This document shows positions 48,597 through 59,736 of a stretch of 64,000 nt of DNA, in pieces; the first letter of the stretch is position 1; each line of letters opens with the position of its first letter. This stretch comes from SZUA-36 sp963727635 (GTDB lineage Bacteria > Pseudomonadota > Gammaproteobacteria > Xanthomonadales > SZUA-36). A model generated the notes under the pieces. The model was given only the letters and a program-made list of their open reading frames with translations. It had not been told where the DNA came from and made no database searches. The position numbers and the translations under genes are program-made. The stretch is from assembly GCA_963727635.1 (NCBI GenBank), contig CAVSHP010000010.1, positions 1 to 64,000 of the forward strand, given 5' to 3'.

Positions 48597-48889
48597 CCAA
48601 AATTGACATGGCAGAGTTTTAGGGCTACCGTTTATTATTGTGAATTCAAGAGTTCATACAAAAGGGTTTATTCAAATTTCAAAAAATGGTCTTAAGTCTT
48701 CAGCATCGAAGATTCAAACCCATTACTTGAAACGATTTGACGGTTTTATTAAGCATCAGGATTGCTTTTAAACAGCCATTAATTCAATGGTTGGCCGCAT
48801 GCCATGGAAACAGGTTAATCGCTGAGCGTCTTTGTCCGCAGACACGGGAAAAAGACAGCCAGTTTCGTCAATGTCCTAAAAAGGAGCAT
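48597..48889. repeat. upstream copy of a duplicated leader sequence
   Basis: Imperfect direct copy of 48935-49246. Shared blocks in order are caaaattgacat, agttcat, tttcaa then ggtcttaag, and cagtttcgtcaa then cctaaaaaggagcata. This copy ends in a strong ribosome site but no start codon follows. It holds no convincing coding frame. Confidence 0.6.
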
Positions 48890-48934
48890 ATAAATTTCGA
48901 CCGAAAAACTTTAATTTATTCAATTTTACAGGAA

Positions 48935-49246
48935 CAAAATTGACATCTGACAGGTTTAGGTCTAGCCTTAATTTCAACGTGAATGATAGCGTTCATGTAC
49001 AGGGGTGTATTACAGTTTCAAGGGACGGTCTTAAGTTCAATTATCGAACTTTTCAAAGTTATCATTTGCGATATCTTTTTAAATAGCCCAGATAAGCATC
49101 TAGGTTACTTATTAACCGACTTATTGGAAATCCCCGCACAATGTTAATTAATTTTTCAAATACTGAATGTTTTTATCCTCTTGCAACTTATCCTCTTGCA
49201 ACAGGATAAAGATAAGCAGTTTCGTCAAGGTCCTAAAAAGGAGCAT
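48935..49246 (+). repeat. downstream copy of duplicated leader, 5' region of subtilase
   Basis: Second copy of the leader described for 48,597-48,889. It ends in AAAAAGGAGCAT immediately before the subtilase start at 49254, so it most likely forms that gene's promoter and 5' untranslated region. TTGACA at about 48,948 is a -35-like element. A short internal duplication (ttatcctcttgcaac) lies at about 49,172-49,202. Confidence 0.6.
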
Positions 49247-49253
49247 ATGAAGC

Positions 49254-52200
49254 ATGTCATTATGTAAAAAGTTATTATTATCGACTGTGATCGGTGTGAC
49301 CGGTCTCGCGACCGCCCAGGCCGATATCAAAATCAGCCGTATGGAAGCCGTACGTTGAAAAGACCAGTGGCGGCGGATCGGTCGACTATTCCAGCATCTA
49401 CATAGTCCAGCTGAAGGGCAAGCCGATCATTGCCTATGAAGGTGATGTTAAAGGGTTATGCGGCCACTAAACCCGGCAAAGGTAAAAAGCTTAATCCCAA
49501 TAGCGCCAACGTAAAGAAGTATTCGGCTTATCTTGAGAAAAAGCAGAACAAGGTGATCAGCAGTGTGGGTGCCAACAAGGTTTACAGCTACCGCTACGCC
49601 TTGAATGGTTTCGCTGCGCGCATGACGGCAAAAGAAGCCGGACAGCTGAAGAGAAACCCCGACGTTCTGAACGTCTGGAAAGATGAAATCCGTCATCTTC
49701 AAACGGACACCAGTCCGACCTATATCGGTCTTACCGAGGGTGGCCAGGCTTGGTCAAAAGGGCTCACCGGTGAAAATGTTGTTATCGGTATCGTCGATAC
49801 CGGTATCTGGCCGGAGCATCCCAGCTTTGCTGATGTTAAAACCCCCAAAAAGGGCAACAAGGGTACCAAGTGTGGCGTATGGACCATCTGGATGATTTCT
49901 ACCCCAGCGGTTGCGATTTCGGCAACACGGCTGCAAATCCGGAGATGCTCCATTCTCATGCAACAACAAATTGCTTGCAGCCCGTTGTTACAACTCGGGT
50001 TTTTCCACTGCCCCCGATGCCGGCAATCCATGCGGTGGTGACGGCGCGGATACCGCCCCGTGGGAATTCCAGTCAGGTCGCGATGCTAATGGTCACGGTA
50101 GCCACACTGCATCCACTTCTGGTGGTAACAATGGTGTCCCTGCATACATTAACGGCGAATTCCAGGGCATGATCAGTGGCATGGCGCCACGTGCGCGTCT
50201 CGCGACTTACAAAGTCTGCTGGGATGGCCCGGACCCAGACGTCACTACCGATGATGGTTGTGCTTCTCCGACAGCGCCGCTGCTATTGACCAGGCGGTTG
50301 CAGATGGTGTCGATGTCATCAACTTCTCGATCGGCGGTTCCAGCAATAACTTTGCGCTCGCCCGATGACGTGGCATTCCTGTTCGCTGCTGACGCAGGTG
50401 TTTACGTGGCAACATCCAATGGTAATGCCGGCCCTGGACGCCGGCACCGTGGGCACCCCATCGGGTGTGCCGTGGATGACTGCCACTGGTGCGACCAAGG
50501 ATGATGGCGTTTTTTACGCCAACGTTACTGTGAACACCGGCTAGTATCGCGGGTAGTTATGATGGCGTGGAGGGTGCCGGTGAAGTGTCACTTGGCAGAC
50601 TGGTCCAATTACTGCTGATGTTCAAAATGCATCCGATACTTTCGCGTGCGGACCCATCGATCCAATGCCGGGAAAAATAGCACTGGTCAGCCGCGGTGTT
50701 TGCAGTTTTAGTCTCAAGTACCAACAATGCAGCGGCTGCAGGTGCAATTGCGATAATCGTTTACACCTAATACTGGTGGCATCCTCTCACGATGACTGCT
50801 CCAGGCACCAGCATCCCAGGTGTTATGGTCGCCTATGATGTCGGCGTAGCCTGGCAGGCGAATCCGGTGTGAACGCAACTTTGGGTCTTGTCCCTGCAAG
50901 CAACCGCATAGCCAACTTCTCATCACGCGGACCCAACAACGGCGCACTTGACATCATCAAGCCCGATGTCAGCGCACCTGGTGTGTACACATTCTTGCCG
51001 CCGTCTCTCCTTGGGGCGCCGGGGGTGAAGAATTTGCCAACTACAACGGTACCTCCATGGCTAGCCCGCATGTTGCTGGTTCGTTTGCACTGCTCAAACA
51101 GGCACATCCTGACTGGAGCCCGGCGATTGCCCGCTCGGCACTGATGACCACTGCACGCAATGGCCTGAAAAAATCCATTGGAGATGATATGGCTGATCCG
51201 TTTGATGTCGGTGCGGGCGAAATTTTGCCGAGTGATGCCGTTGATCCGGGTCTCGCATATAATGCCGGGCTTTATGAATATGCATGGCATTCACCTGCGA
51301 GAACAATTCGATCTCGCAAATATTTACCCAGGGAACCTGTGACTTTCTCGCATCACTCGGAATTCCCATGGATGGTAGCGATCTGAATCTGCCGTCCATT
51401 GGTATCGGCGACCTGGTTGGCTCCCAGACCATCACGCGCACCGTGACCGCCGTTTACAACAACAACGGCAAGAAGACTTTCACTGTCTCAGTCGATGCGC
51501 CTCCGGGAATTGACGTGTCCGTTTCACCTTCAAGCTTCAAGTTAGCGAAAGGCGCGTCTATGAGTTATGAGGTCACCTTCACAGTTACCGGCGCAGCAAC
51601 GCTCGATGAATGGGCTTTTGGCTCACTGACCTGGACTGATGATGACAGCAACTATTCCGTACGCAGCCCAATCGCGGTCCGGCCGACGGCATTCTCAGCG
51701 CCAGCCAATGCCGAAGGCGCGGGAACCGATGGTAGCCTCAATTACGATGTCGTAATTTGGCTATAGCGGTGATTTTAACGCGAGCATGGATGGCATGGAT
51801 GAAGGCGAAGGTTTTGCCGGAGCAGTAGCCAATGGCGGGTATGGTGAGCATTACTTTTACGTGCCGGCAGGAACGACGAAGGCTCGCTTCTCCATGTTTG
51901 ATTCGGAAATCGGTGCCGCCAACGACCTGGATTTGCAACTTCTACGGTCCTGATTCCGCCGGATTCCCTTTACAGTGTACTAGTCAAAGCGGAACATCAG
52001 AAGAGCAATGCGATCTTGGGAATCCCGCTGAGGGTTGGTACGCTGCTGTCGTATGGCACTATGCAACGGTAAGTGACCCAACACCGTACAAAGTCTGGAA
52101 CTTCAACCTTGATGGTTCAGACGCGGGAAATACAGTCATTACTGCACCGGCTTCTGCCGTGTTAGGTACCACCGGCAACATCATGATCGATTGGACTGGT

Positions 52201-52287
52201 TTCAACGCTGGCACCAGGTATCTCGGAATTATGAGCTACGATGATGGTGTCAATCCTTTGAACGCTCAGACAGAGGTCATGGATTGA
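49254..52287 (+). CDS. secreted subtilisin-like serine protease (S8, plant-subtilase architecture), many frameshifts
   Basis: A signal peptide (MSLCKKLLLSTVIGVTGLATAQA, cut after AQA) starts at ATG 49254, ten bases after AGGAG. Joined across frames, the order is: I9 propeptide (YIVQLKGKPIIAYEG; YALNGFAARMTAKEA); catalytic Asp in VIGIVDTGIWPEHP (about 49,790); His in NGHGSHTAST (about 50,092); Asn in SNGNAGPG (about 50,420); a PA-like insert (about 50,600-50,780); SSRGPN; Ser in NGTSMASPHVAG (about 51,055); a fibronectin-like domain; and a C-terminal beta domain. All catalytic residues survive, but about ten single-base frame changes break the gene. It is either a sequence-error victim or a young pseudogene. 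Confidence 0.75.
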
Positions 52288-52307
52288 TACACAGTAAGTA
52301 AAGGTCT

Positions 52308-52330
52308 TAATCTGGCCTCAGGCCAGATTA
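52308..52330. promoter_or_regulatory. perfect hairpin just after subtilase
   Basis: TAATCTGGCC, three bases, then GGCCAGATTA: a 10-bp perfect stem 20 bases after the subtilase stop. It is followed 22 bases later by a strong intrinsic terminator, so it may protect the mRNA 3' end. Confidence 0.55.
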
Positions 52331-52345
52331 AGAGCAAATGCAATA

Positions 52346-52381
52346 CAAAAAACGCCCGCATTTCGATGCGGGCGTTTTTTT
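52346..52381. terminator. bidirectional intrinsic terminator
   Basis: CGCCCGCA, six bases, TGCGGGCG, followed by eight T on the plus strand and preceded by six A, so it can stop transcription both from the subtilase (plus) and from the lipoprotein gene at 52415 (minus). Confidence 0.9.
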
Positions 52382-52414
52382 AGTAGATTGTATCTCGGCT
52401 AATTCGCGGCCGGT

Positions 52415-52875
52415 TTACATGACTTCCTGTCCCTGTCCGTAGGCCGGTGCTTCAGCACGCTCTGCAGGGCAGTAAAACAGGCTCTTTCCCGTGCCACCAT
52501 GATAATGGTAAACCGTGCCATTCGCCTCCAACAGCAGTTGCATACCCGGAACCAGAGCCTGGGTGTAGTTCATGCCGGGTTTGGGGCAACCCAGCGCCCC
52601 TGAACGCCATTGCACCGAACGGGCAGCCTTGATCGTTATGGCATCCTCTGCAACATTAATACGGGTAGCCAGGTCTTTCACGGCGTCCTTGATCTGTTGG
52701 TCCGTGGATATGTCACCAGGCACTGCGTGCAATGTAGTTTGGTCATTGTGTTCGATATATGACCTGCCCCACCCGTCTCATTGCCCTGTTGCATTTCGTT
52801 GTGCTGACAAGACGCGCACGCAATTACCAGTGTGTACAGGCTCAGTCGGGTCAATCGTCTTGTATTTACGTTCAT
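52415..52875 (-). CDS. small lipoprotein of unknown function, frameshifted
   Basis: Starts at 52875 with MNVNTRRLTRLSLYTLVIAC, a lipoprotein-like signal with Cys in IACASC. The frame changes near 52,740 and continues into a domain with ARSVQWRSGALGCPKPGMNY, LVPGMQLLLEANGTVYHYHG and FYCPAERAEAP. The conserved WxSGALGCPxPG and YHYHG patterns resemble small secreted proteins widespread in Proteobacteria whose function is not known to me. Whole product about 153 residues. The terminator at 52,346 serves it. Confidence 0.65.
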
Positions 52876-53162
52876 CGGTTATGCTCCTTGGTATGATCAT
52901 TTCCAGGCACCTTGGTGTGTGTTTAAACTGCGATTGTACGTTCAGGGTCGCATGATAGCCAAGGCCGTGGTTATTTAAAATGCACGTGGATATGCGATAA
53001 AGTTTTGGCGAAATACACGCCTCGGAAGGATACGATATTTGTGACATGCCCGCCCTACTTGCTTATAATCGGAGTGTCAGGCACTGCAACAATTGGCCTG
53101 ACGCGTGACTTGCGACAACTGCCGTCAAGCACGGTTTCACTCAATGTTTACAGGAGGAAGCC

Positions 53163-53662
53163 ATGGCTATCGCAACAACATTGAAATCCTATCTGGAAGA
53201 TCACCATGTCAGACTATGACATGGTCAAACACTCCCACTCCGCAACCGCAATCGAGTCGGCTCAGCTGGCCCACATTCCCGGCCACCAGTTGGCCAAGGC
53301 CGTGGTGCTTGAAGATGCAAACGGCTACGTCGTCAGCGTCATTGCCGTCCACCAACCGTCTCGATCATGGAGTGGGTCAATGAAAGCCTGGGACGGAAGC
53401 TCGAGAATGGCACCGGAAAATGAATTGCCGGAGCTGTTCTCAGGATTGTGACATGGGTGCAGTTCCTGCCCTGAGCAACGCCTATGGACTGGATGTGATC
53501 TGGGATGAACAATTGACCAATGCCTCGGAGATCTATATCGAAGCGGGCGATCATGAAAACCTGATCCATGTGCATGGTGATGTGTTTTGCAGATTGATGG
53601 AAGACCTGCCGCACAACATCATCAGTACGGGCAAGGATTATTCGAGGTGGGTAAGTAACTGA
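53163..53662 (+). CDS. YbaK/aminoacyl-tRNA deacylase family protein, frameshifted
   Basis: Starts at ATG 53163, preceded by AGGAGG (MAIATTLKSYLEDHH). In a second frame it continues DYDMVKHSHSATAIESAQL and GHQLAKAVVLEDANGYVVSV with the conserved Lys. In further frames it continues SLPSTNRLD and CDMGAVPALSNAYGLDVIWD, ending with HVHGDVFCRLM. This is the YbaK/ProX-type editing domain that hydrolyses mischarged tRNAs. At least three single-base shifts at about 53,205, 53,340 and 53,440 break it. Joined length about 166 residues, standard for a free-standing domain. Confidence 0.75.
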
Positions 53663-53718
53663 ACCGGTAGCTGCCCGCTGACAATTCAGCAGGTGAAATA
53701 CCGGGTACGCGTCATCTG

Positions 53719-54611
53719 CTAGTGAACATTACTGGGATTACTTTGCGAGAGAATCACGTTTTTCATAATCTCCTCGGTCAGTTTTCCCGCTTTTTCATCG
53801 AATTTTTCAGTTCGATTGAAGATATATTTTGCGGCATCAAATTGGCGGTCGAGTTCTTTTGAATCCCACTTCTTCGTCAAACATGCGCTGATACGCATCC
53901 AGTTTGCCGCCGACAGAGGCGATGGCCTCCTCGGTCAGGCGCTCGAGTTCCTCGTCAAAAAGCTCGTATTCCATGACGTTCCTGATATGTATCGGTCTGG
54001 GTCCGGTAATTCTGCAGGTGAACCGCAGGTCTCTTCATTATTTGCAAGGTTCGAGTAACTGATGGCGTCTGCTATCGCATTGCGGATAACGATTGCGTCT
54101 TCGGTGATCGCGTTCATGTCCACCATGCTGATGAGCACGGGGTTTTCGGCATTGATAGACGCCAGCCTGGCCTGGATTTCATCGTTGGATTCCTGTGCGA
54201 ACCGCAACAGGAAGGCTGCCCCGGACAACATGGATTCCTGGTCGACAATCCGGATCAATGGCGTTTTGTAATCATCGGGACTGAGGTTGGAAACCGCCCT
54301 GCCCCCGTCAATGGTATCCCGTGGTGCGATGGCATCCATCAGCGCCGGATCCGCCCCCCCGAAATCAACAGTATCAGGCTGAGTTGACGGTATTGTTCAC
54401 CCGGCGGCAGGTCAGCAAGGTTATCCAGGCTAACACCGGCATGGATATTCATGCTTGCTGTCAATACGTAAAAAACAGCCGCCGTGAAGATTTTCCCCAA
54501 GGCATTCAAGGTGTCAAGGTTCCCGGGGCATTGGAGTTGGAAGCAAAGCTCAGGGCCTTCAATCTTGAATCGTCACCTTTACCAACATCCGCACCGGCCT
54601 TGTAGATTCAT
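53719..54611 (-). CDS. unknown protein coupled to the lipoprotein gene, frameshifted
   Basis: The start at 54611 overlaps the stop of the upstream lipoprotein gene (ATGA). Frames joined give KAGADVGKGDDSRLKALSFA, ALGKIFTAAVFYVLTASMN, PDTVDFGGADPALMDAIAPR, then an unbroken part from 54339 to 53935 (SPDDYKTPLIRIVDQES; AAFLLRFAQESNDEIQARL). The C-terminus is helical (EYELFDEELERLTEEAI; QFDAAKYIFNRTEKFDEKAG). About five frame changes are needed. It has one possible membrane or signal segment. I recognise no family. Confidence 0.5.
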
Positions 54612-56505
54612 GTTTTGGGCAACTGTCCGGGTTCCTCTACACGCACCACGCCATCGGGCAGGCCGTTTTTGAATCCGCCTTCATAATACGTCGCCCCGAC
54701 CTGGCCGCGGCGTTGAATGATCATGCCACCCGCGCCCGAGGCCATTCCCTTCTGGTCATCACCGATAAACTCGACGGTGTCGCCACGCTCATTCATGATC
54801 AGGCCATAGCCCCTGCCGGAGGCAACCCCATTTTCACAGACACCGTACCAGCGTCCCTTCTGGCCGAATCCCGGATGGTTGAAATGGCACTGGTCGCTGG
54901 CGCTGACCTGCATGGACCTTACCCTGGACTGGTAAAGACTCAATGTCTTGTTTCTGAATTCGGCAAAACCACGTGCGGTGATCACTTCCTTGGACTCCAG
55001 CCATTCCATTTGCACCGACATCTGCCGGTCAAATGCGGGCGCCATGCGGGCCAGGAAATAGCGGTTGACCTCTTTTGACTCGGTCTTGGTCTCGAGTGTC
55101 TTGTGCAGTGCCCAACCGGAACCCGCCAGCAGCGCGCCAGATGTCGATACCACGGCCGCCGTGCTGGCCGCTGAGGCCACCGCGCCATAGACGGCGCCGG
55201 CCAGCGCAATGACGGCGACCGCGGTGGTGATATTCTGCTTGCGCGCCAGCTGGCGGCGTTCCTCGAGCGTACGGTACTCGGCAGCGATGATATTGCGCAT
55301 CTTGGTACCGTAATTGCCCTTGTAGGTACCCTCGTAAATACTGTCCGACTGCGCAGCCAAGAATTCACGCTCTGCCCCGACCAGCGCATCGGCCAGTTGC
55401 AGACGCGCCCTGACACTTTCGTCCCTGGACTGGACAAAAAACACCTTGGCGAGTTCCGGGTCAAAACGTTCCATAGCGGCCTGGCGTGCGAAAAACGTGG
55501 CCTTGTCGTGATCGACCGAATTGAGCAATTCGACGATCCGGGTACTGGCGCCTTTTACGAAAGCCTGCACGAATGGATCAATGGAAAAATCCTCTGGCAG
55601 GCTGGCGATCGAGTTCGCCGTTCATGCGGATCTTTTCCAGAGAGTACTGTTCAATCGCCACCAGCTGCTGGTTTCCTTCTCCACCCCCTTTCAACGGCAG
55701 CGGCAAACTCGGGCTCATCCCTCTCACGCAGAAATGAGATGAATTCGAGTGAGGAGTCGGTGGACTGGGGCCGGCCGTCGAGGCGTGAGCGGAAACTGTC
55801 ATCGGTTTCCCTGAGGGCCTGCCGCCATGCCGAACTGACCAGGGGTGGACTCGAGATCAATAAGCCACCCAGCGACGGTTGCACCCAACGACTGCTCTTG
55901 ACGACGATCATGGGGGTCACCAGGTCACCGAAAGTCACCGGCGGTGCGTCCATCAATTCGTTGACATCCGGGAAAGAATAGATATTGAAATCAATGGTCA
56001 GTACGCTGGGAATCTGCTCGGAACCCAGGATCGGCCGGCTGTAAAGGTTATGTTCCTTGTCCCATTCAATGATATGCGGTGACAACAGGACCGAGCCTTC
56101 CGGCAGCACACCCTTCAACTCGTGGTACAGGGACATCGCGAAATAGCTGGATTTCTCAATGATGGACTGGGCAACCCGCGAGGTCTGGCGGTTGCCGTAT
56201 ACACCGTAGGGAACTTCTCCACCAATGGCATTGATCGCAAACGAACTCACGTACAGGTTTTCGGCATCGGTATGAATCATGGCCGGGTAGCGTATGACAA
56301 CCATCGCAGCGGCCTGTGAAGATTTCTGGCTGGAAACCTCCTCCTTCTTCAGGCTTGAATAGACCGAGGTATTTCTGCCTGTTGCGGTGCCGGCACAGCC
56401 GCTGACGATTGCAACGATAACGGCCAGCATGACAATTGAGAATAAACCCGGCTGGAATCCGGCGCCGATCCGGACTGTAAAAAAATTACTCAAATTATTT
56501 TCCAT
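54608..56505 (-). CDS. large lipoprotein with MORN-like C-terminus, frameshifted
   Basis: Starts at 56505; a signal region ends in the lipobox IVSGC (about residue 35). The N-terminal domain (about 60-280) reads YPAMIHTDAENLYVSSFAI and HELKGVLPEGSVLLSPHII. After two frame changes near 55,660 and 55,580 a helical part follows (QAFVKGASTRIVELLNSVDH; RFDPELAKVFFVQSRDES). A hydrophobic glycine/alanine-rich hairpin comes next (AVIALAGAVYGAVASAAST), then short MORN-like units (GVASGRGYGLIMNERGD; TYYEGGFKNGLPDGVVRV). About 632 residues joined. MORN-like units often bind surfaces or lipids. It is followed by the unknown gene with ATGA overlap. Confidence 0.6.
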
Positions 56506-56681
56506 CTCGCCCGCAAGACTCTTTGGAACATCCTGCCGGTATAAGGTTCAGGCCCGGCAATACCGGGCAACGGTGAAGTATATTGAATTATTCCTTCACA
56601 ACCAACAAATCCAACCCAGACAATTGTCCGGTCTTCATGAGCCCGGTTGATCTTTGCAGGGAAAATCCCTTAAACCGGTGC

Positions 56682-56705
56682 AAAAAAAAGCCCCAAAAAG
56701 GGGCT
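56682..56705 (-). terminator. intrinsic terminator after tRNA-Cys
   Basis: On the minus strand AGCCCC, five T, GGGGCT, then a run of T immediately after the tRNA-Cys 3' end. This is a standard tRNA terminator. Confidence 0.85.
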
Positions 56706-56708
56706 GAT

Positions 56709-56782
56709 TGGAGGCCAGGGTCGGAATCGAACCGGCGTAGACGGCTTTGCAGGCCGCAGCATGACCACTCTGCCACCTGGCC
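56709..56782 (-). tRNA. tRNA-Cys (GCA)
   Basis: A 74-base cloverleaf: acceptor GGCCAGG pairs with CCTGGCC, then TCCA encoded at the 3' end. The anticodon loop CTGCAAA gives GCA, and the T-arm has GGTTCGATTCC. U73 is the cysteine discriminator. Confidence 0.95.
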
Positions 56783-56889
56783 TCGGTGAAAACGTCCCGC
56801 GCATCTGCTCAGGAGCGCGATATTCTACTATCCGTTGCGTCACAATGCCATGGGTTAGATCAACAAGGCACTTTTGCCAAACGATGCAC

Positions 56890-56929
56890 AAAAAAAACCC
56901 GGCGATGGACTGACTCCACGCCGGGTTAT
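56890..56929 (-). terminator. intrinsic terminator after tRNA-Gly
   Basis: On the minus strand AACCCGGCG-TGG, a loop, CCA-CGCCGGGTT, then a run of eight T, just downstream of the tRNA-Gly gene and upstream of tRNA-Cys. It implies that the two tRNAs are separately transcribed. Confidence 0.85.
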
Positions 56930-56935
56930 TATTTT

Positions 56936-57011
<76 letters not shown>

Positions 57012-57129
57012 ATTGAGGTGGCGTATTTTAAGCAAATCATCCGTTGTGTCAATGTTATTTTGTACTAACCCCTTTCACAGCAAGCCGGTGGGTGGCACAA
57101 TACCGCCACCTTAACCAGGCATGGGACTC

Positions 57130-57348
57130 ATGGCAAAAGAAGATGTAATTGAAATGGAAGGCAAGGTATTGGAAACCTTGCCAAATACCTTATTCAAAGT
57201 TGAGCTCGAAAACGGGCATGTTGTAACGGCTCATATTTCCGGACGTATGCGCAAACACTATATCCGGATCCTGACCGGTGACGGCGTCAAAGTAGAACTG
57301 ACACCCTACGATCTATCCAAGGGACGTATCACCTACCGTATGAAGTAA
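57130..57348 (+). CDS. infA: translation initiation factor IF-1
   Basis: The 72-residue product from ATG 57130 (MAKEDVIEMEGKVLETLPN) is a canonical S1-fold IF-1, with GHVVTAHISGRMRKHYIRIL and the ending YDLSKGRITYRMK. A longer start at 57121 would add three residues and is not family-like. It lies between the tRNA genes and clpA, as in many Gammaproteobacteria, and converges with clpA. Confidence 0.97.
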   Translation: MAKEDVIEMEGKVLETLPNTLFKVELENGHVVTAHISGRMRKHYIRILTGDGVKVELTPYDLSKGRITYRMK

Positions 57349-57367
57349 AGCCGCTGTTTCCGGCGGT

Positions 57368-59670
57368 TCAACCCTCTGTTGCTGCCGGCAGGGCTTTGGG
57401 TACTTCCTTCTTCGCCCGGGTACGAATCTTCAATTCATTACCCTGCTTCCTGGACAGCGTGATATCCACTTCACCGCCTTCTGACAGGACGCCGAACAAC
57501 AGGTCATCGGCAAGCGGACGCTTGATTTTGCCCTGGATGACCCGTTTCATCGGGCGGGCGCCCATTTCCGGATCAAAACCCTTCTCCGCCAGCCATTCCC
57601 GTGCGGCAGCAGAAACCGAAAGACTGACATCCTTCAGGGCCAGTTGGGCTTCGAGTTCGAGTATGAACTTGTCCACGATCAACAGCACGATGGGGGCGTC
57701 GAGCGGCTTGAACTGGATCACGGCATCGAGGCGATTACGGAATTCCGGCGTGAACGTTCTGCGGATGGCCTCGGTGGAATCCGAAACGTGTTCCTGCTCG
57801 GTAAAGCCGATCGAGCGGCGTGCGCTCTGCTGGGCACCGGCGTTGGTGGTCATGACCAGGATAACATTGCGGAAATCTGCTTCGCGGCCGTTGGTATCCG
57901 TCAATTTACCGTGATCCATAATCTGTAACAGAATGTTGTAAACATCGGGATGGGCTTTCTCGATTTCATCCAGCAACAACACGGCATGCGGGTTGCGGGT
58001 AACCGCCTCGGTCAGCAGACCGCCCTGGTCAAAACCCACGTATCCCGGCGGTGCACCGACCAGCCTGGAAACGGAGTGGGCTTCCATGTATTCCGACATA
58101 TCGAAGCGGATCAGTTCAATACCCATGATCATCGCCAGTTGCCGTGTCACCTCGGTTTTGCCGACACCGGTCGGGTCCGGCGAACAGGAATGAACCGATG
58201 GGCTTCTCTTCTTCACCCAGGCCGGAGCGGGACATCTTGATCGCGGCGGCAAGTGCATTGATGGCCTCATCCTGCCCGAATATAGTCAGTTTCAGATCGC
58301 GTTCCAGGGTCCGCAAAGCATCGCGGTCCGAGCGTGAGACCTGCTTGGGCGGTATCCGCGCCATGTGCGCGACGATGGTCTCGATGTCGTGTTCGTCCAG
58401 CAACTTCTTGCGCTCGTCTTCCGGCAGCATGCGTTGCCGTGCGCCGGCTTCATCGATGACATCGATGGCCTTGTCAGGCAGGTGCCGGTCATTGATATGG
58501 CGCCCGGACAATTCCGCTGCGGCACGCAGGGCCTCATCGGTATATTTGACCCCGTGATGATCTTCGAAACGCGATTTCAAACCGCGCAGGATTTCGATGG
58601 TTTCCGCAACGGTGGGCTCGACGATGTCAATTTTCTGGAAACGCCGCGCCAACGCCCTGTCCTTCTCGAATACACCACGGAATTCCTGGTAGGTGGTAGA
58701 ACCGATGCAACGCAATTCACCCGAGGCCAAAACCGGCTTGATCAGGTTGGATGCATCCATGACGCCGCCGGAAGCGGCCCCCGCACCGATGATGGTGTGG
58801 ATTTCATCAATGAATAAAACCGCACCTTCGGAATCTTGTGCAGTTCGGACAACACGGATTTGAGTCTTTTTTCGAAATCACCGCGGTACTTGGTGCCTGC
58901 CAGCAATGCACCGAGATCCAGGGAGTAAATGCGTTGCGTCTTTCAGAACTTCGGGGACCTCGCCTTCGACGATCCGCAGTGCCAGGCCTTCGGCCATGGC
59001 GGTCTTGCCAACACCGGCCTCACCGACAAAAAGCGGATTGTTCTTGCGTCTGCGGCACAATATCTGGATCGTGCGTTCAACTTCATCCGCGCGTCCGATC
59101 AGCGGGTCGATCTTGCCTTCGCGGGCACGCTCGTTCAGGTTGCTGGTAAAGTTTTCAAGCGCACTCTTGCGGCCGTCCGAACCTTCTTCCAGACCTTCTT
59201 CGGCGACTTCCTCATTACTGTCCGTGGCATTTTTCTGTAACGGTGTAATCCCGTGAGAGATGTAATCCACCACTTCGAGACGGGTGACGTCGAACTTGTT
59301 CAACAGGTAAATGGCATAGGAATCTTTTTCACTGAATATCGCCACCAGCACATTGGCGCCGATCACTTCCTGTTTGCCGGCCGACTGGACGTGGTACAAC
59401 GCCCTTTGCAGTACGCGCTGGAAGCCAATGGTCGGCTGGGTATCGCGATTGTCATCCTGACCCAGTTCAGGCACGGTGTCATTCAGGGCCTTGCGCAATT
59501 CCGACTTCAAGACCGGTGATGTTGGCGCCACAGGCGCTGAGGATTGACAAAGCCGAACTGTTATCCAGCAAAGCGAGCAACAGGTGCTCAACGGTAAGGA
59601 ATTCGTGGCGGGCACTGCGGGCTTCTTGGTAAGCCTGGCTGATGGTTACTTCCAGTTCTTTACTGAACAT
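57368..59670 (-). CDS. clpA: ATP-dependent Clp protease ATPase subunit ClpA, frameshifted
   Basis: The N-domain reads MFSKELEVTISQAYQEARS from 59670 (RHEFLTVEHLLLALL). The first AAA domain has GEAGVGKTAMAEGLA and GRADEVERTIQILCRRRKNN. The second has GTVVTRQL-type sequence around the P-loop (PTGVGKTEVTRQL), FDMSEYMEAHSVSRLVGAPP and VLLLDEIEKAHPDVYNILL. Frame changes lie near 59,510, 58,910-58,790 and 58,170. Joined length is about 767 residues, as expected. ClpA unfolds substrates for ClpP and is regulated by ClpS, encoded just upstream. Breaks in so conserved a gene point to sequence errors. Confidence 0.9.
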
Positions 59671-59736
59671 CTAAATTACCGTGTGTGGAATACAGGTTGA
59701 TGACCGGTTTCGGCCGTTCGCGTTCACTGGACCGGT

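Larger units (their letters stand above)
48499..49253. other. AT-rich intergenic region with duplicated leader
   Basis: A 755-base stretch with no gene I can support. It contains two diverged copies of a roughly 300-base leader (48,597-48,889 and 48,935-49,246), the second one directly upstream of the subtilase. Each copy has a TTGACA-like element near its start and AAGGAG at its end. A 68-codon frame at 48,737-48,943 crosses the repeat boundary and looks spurious. Confidence 0.55.

Noticed and set aside
48737..48943. 68-codon frame in the intergenic region before the subtilase
   Set aside because: No ribosome site, crosses the end of a duplicated non-coding leader, and has no recognisable protein features.
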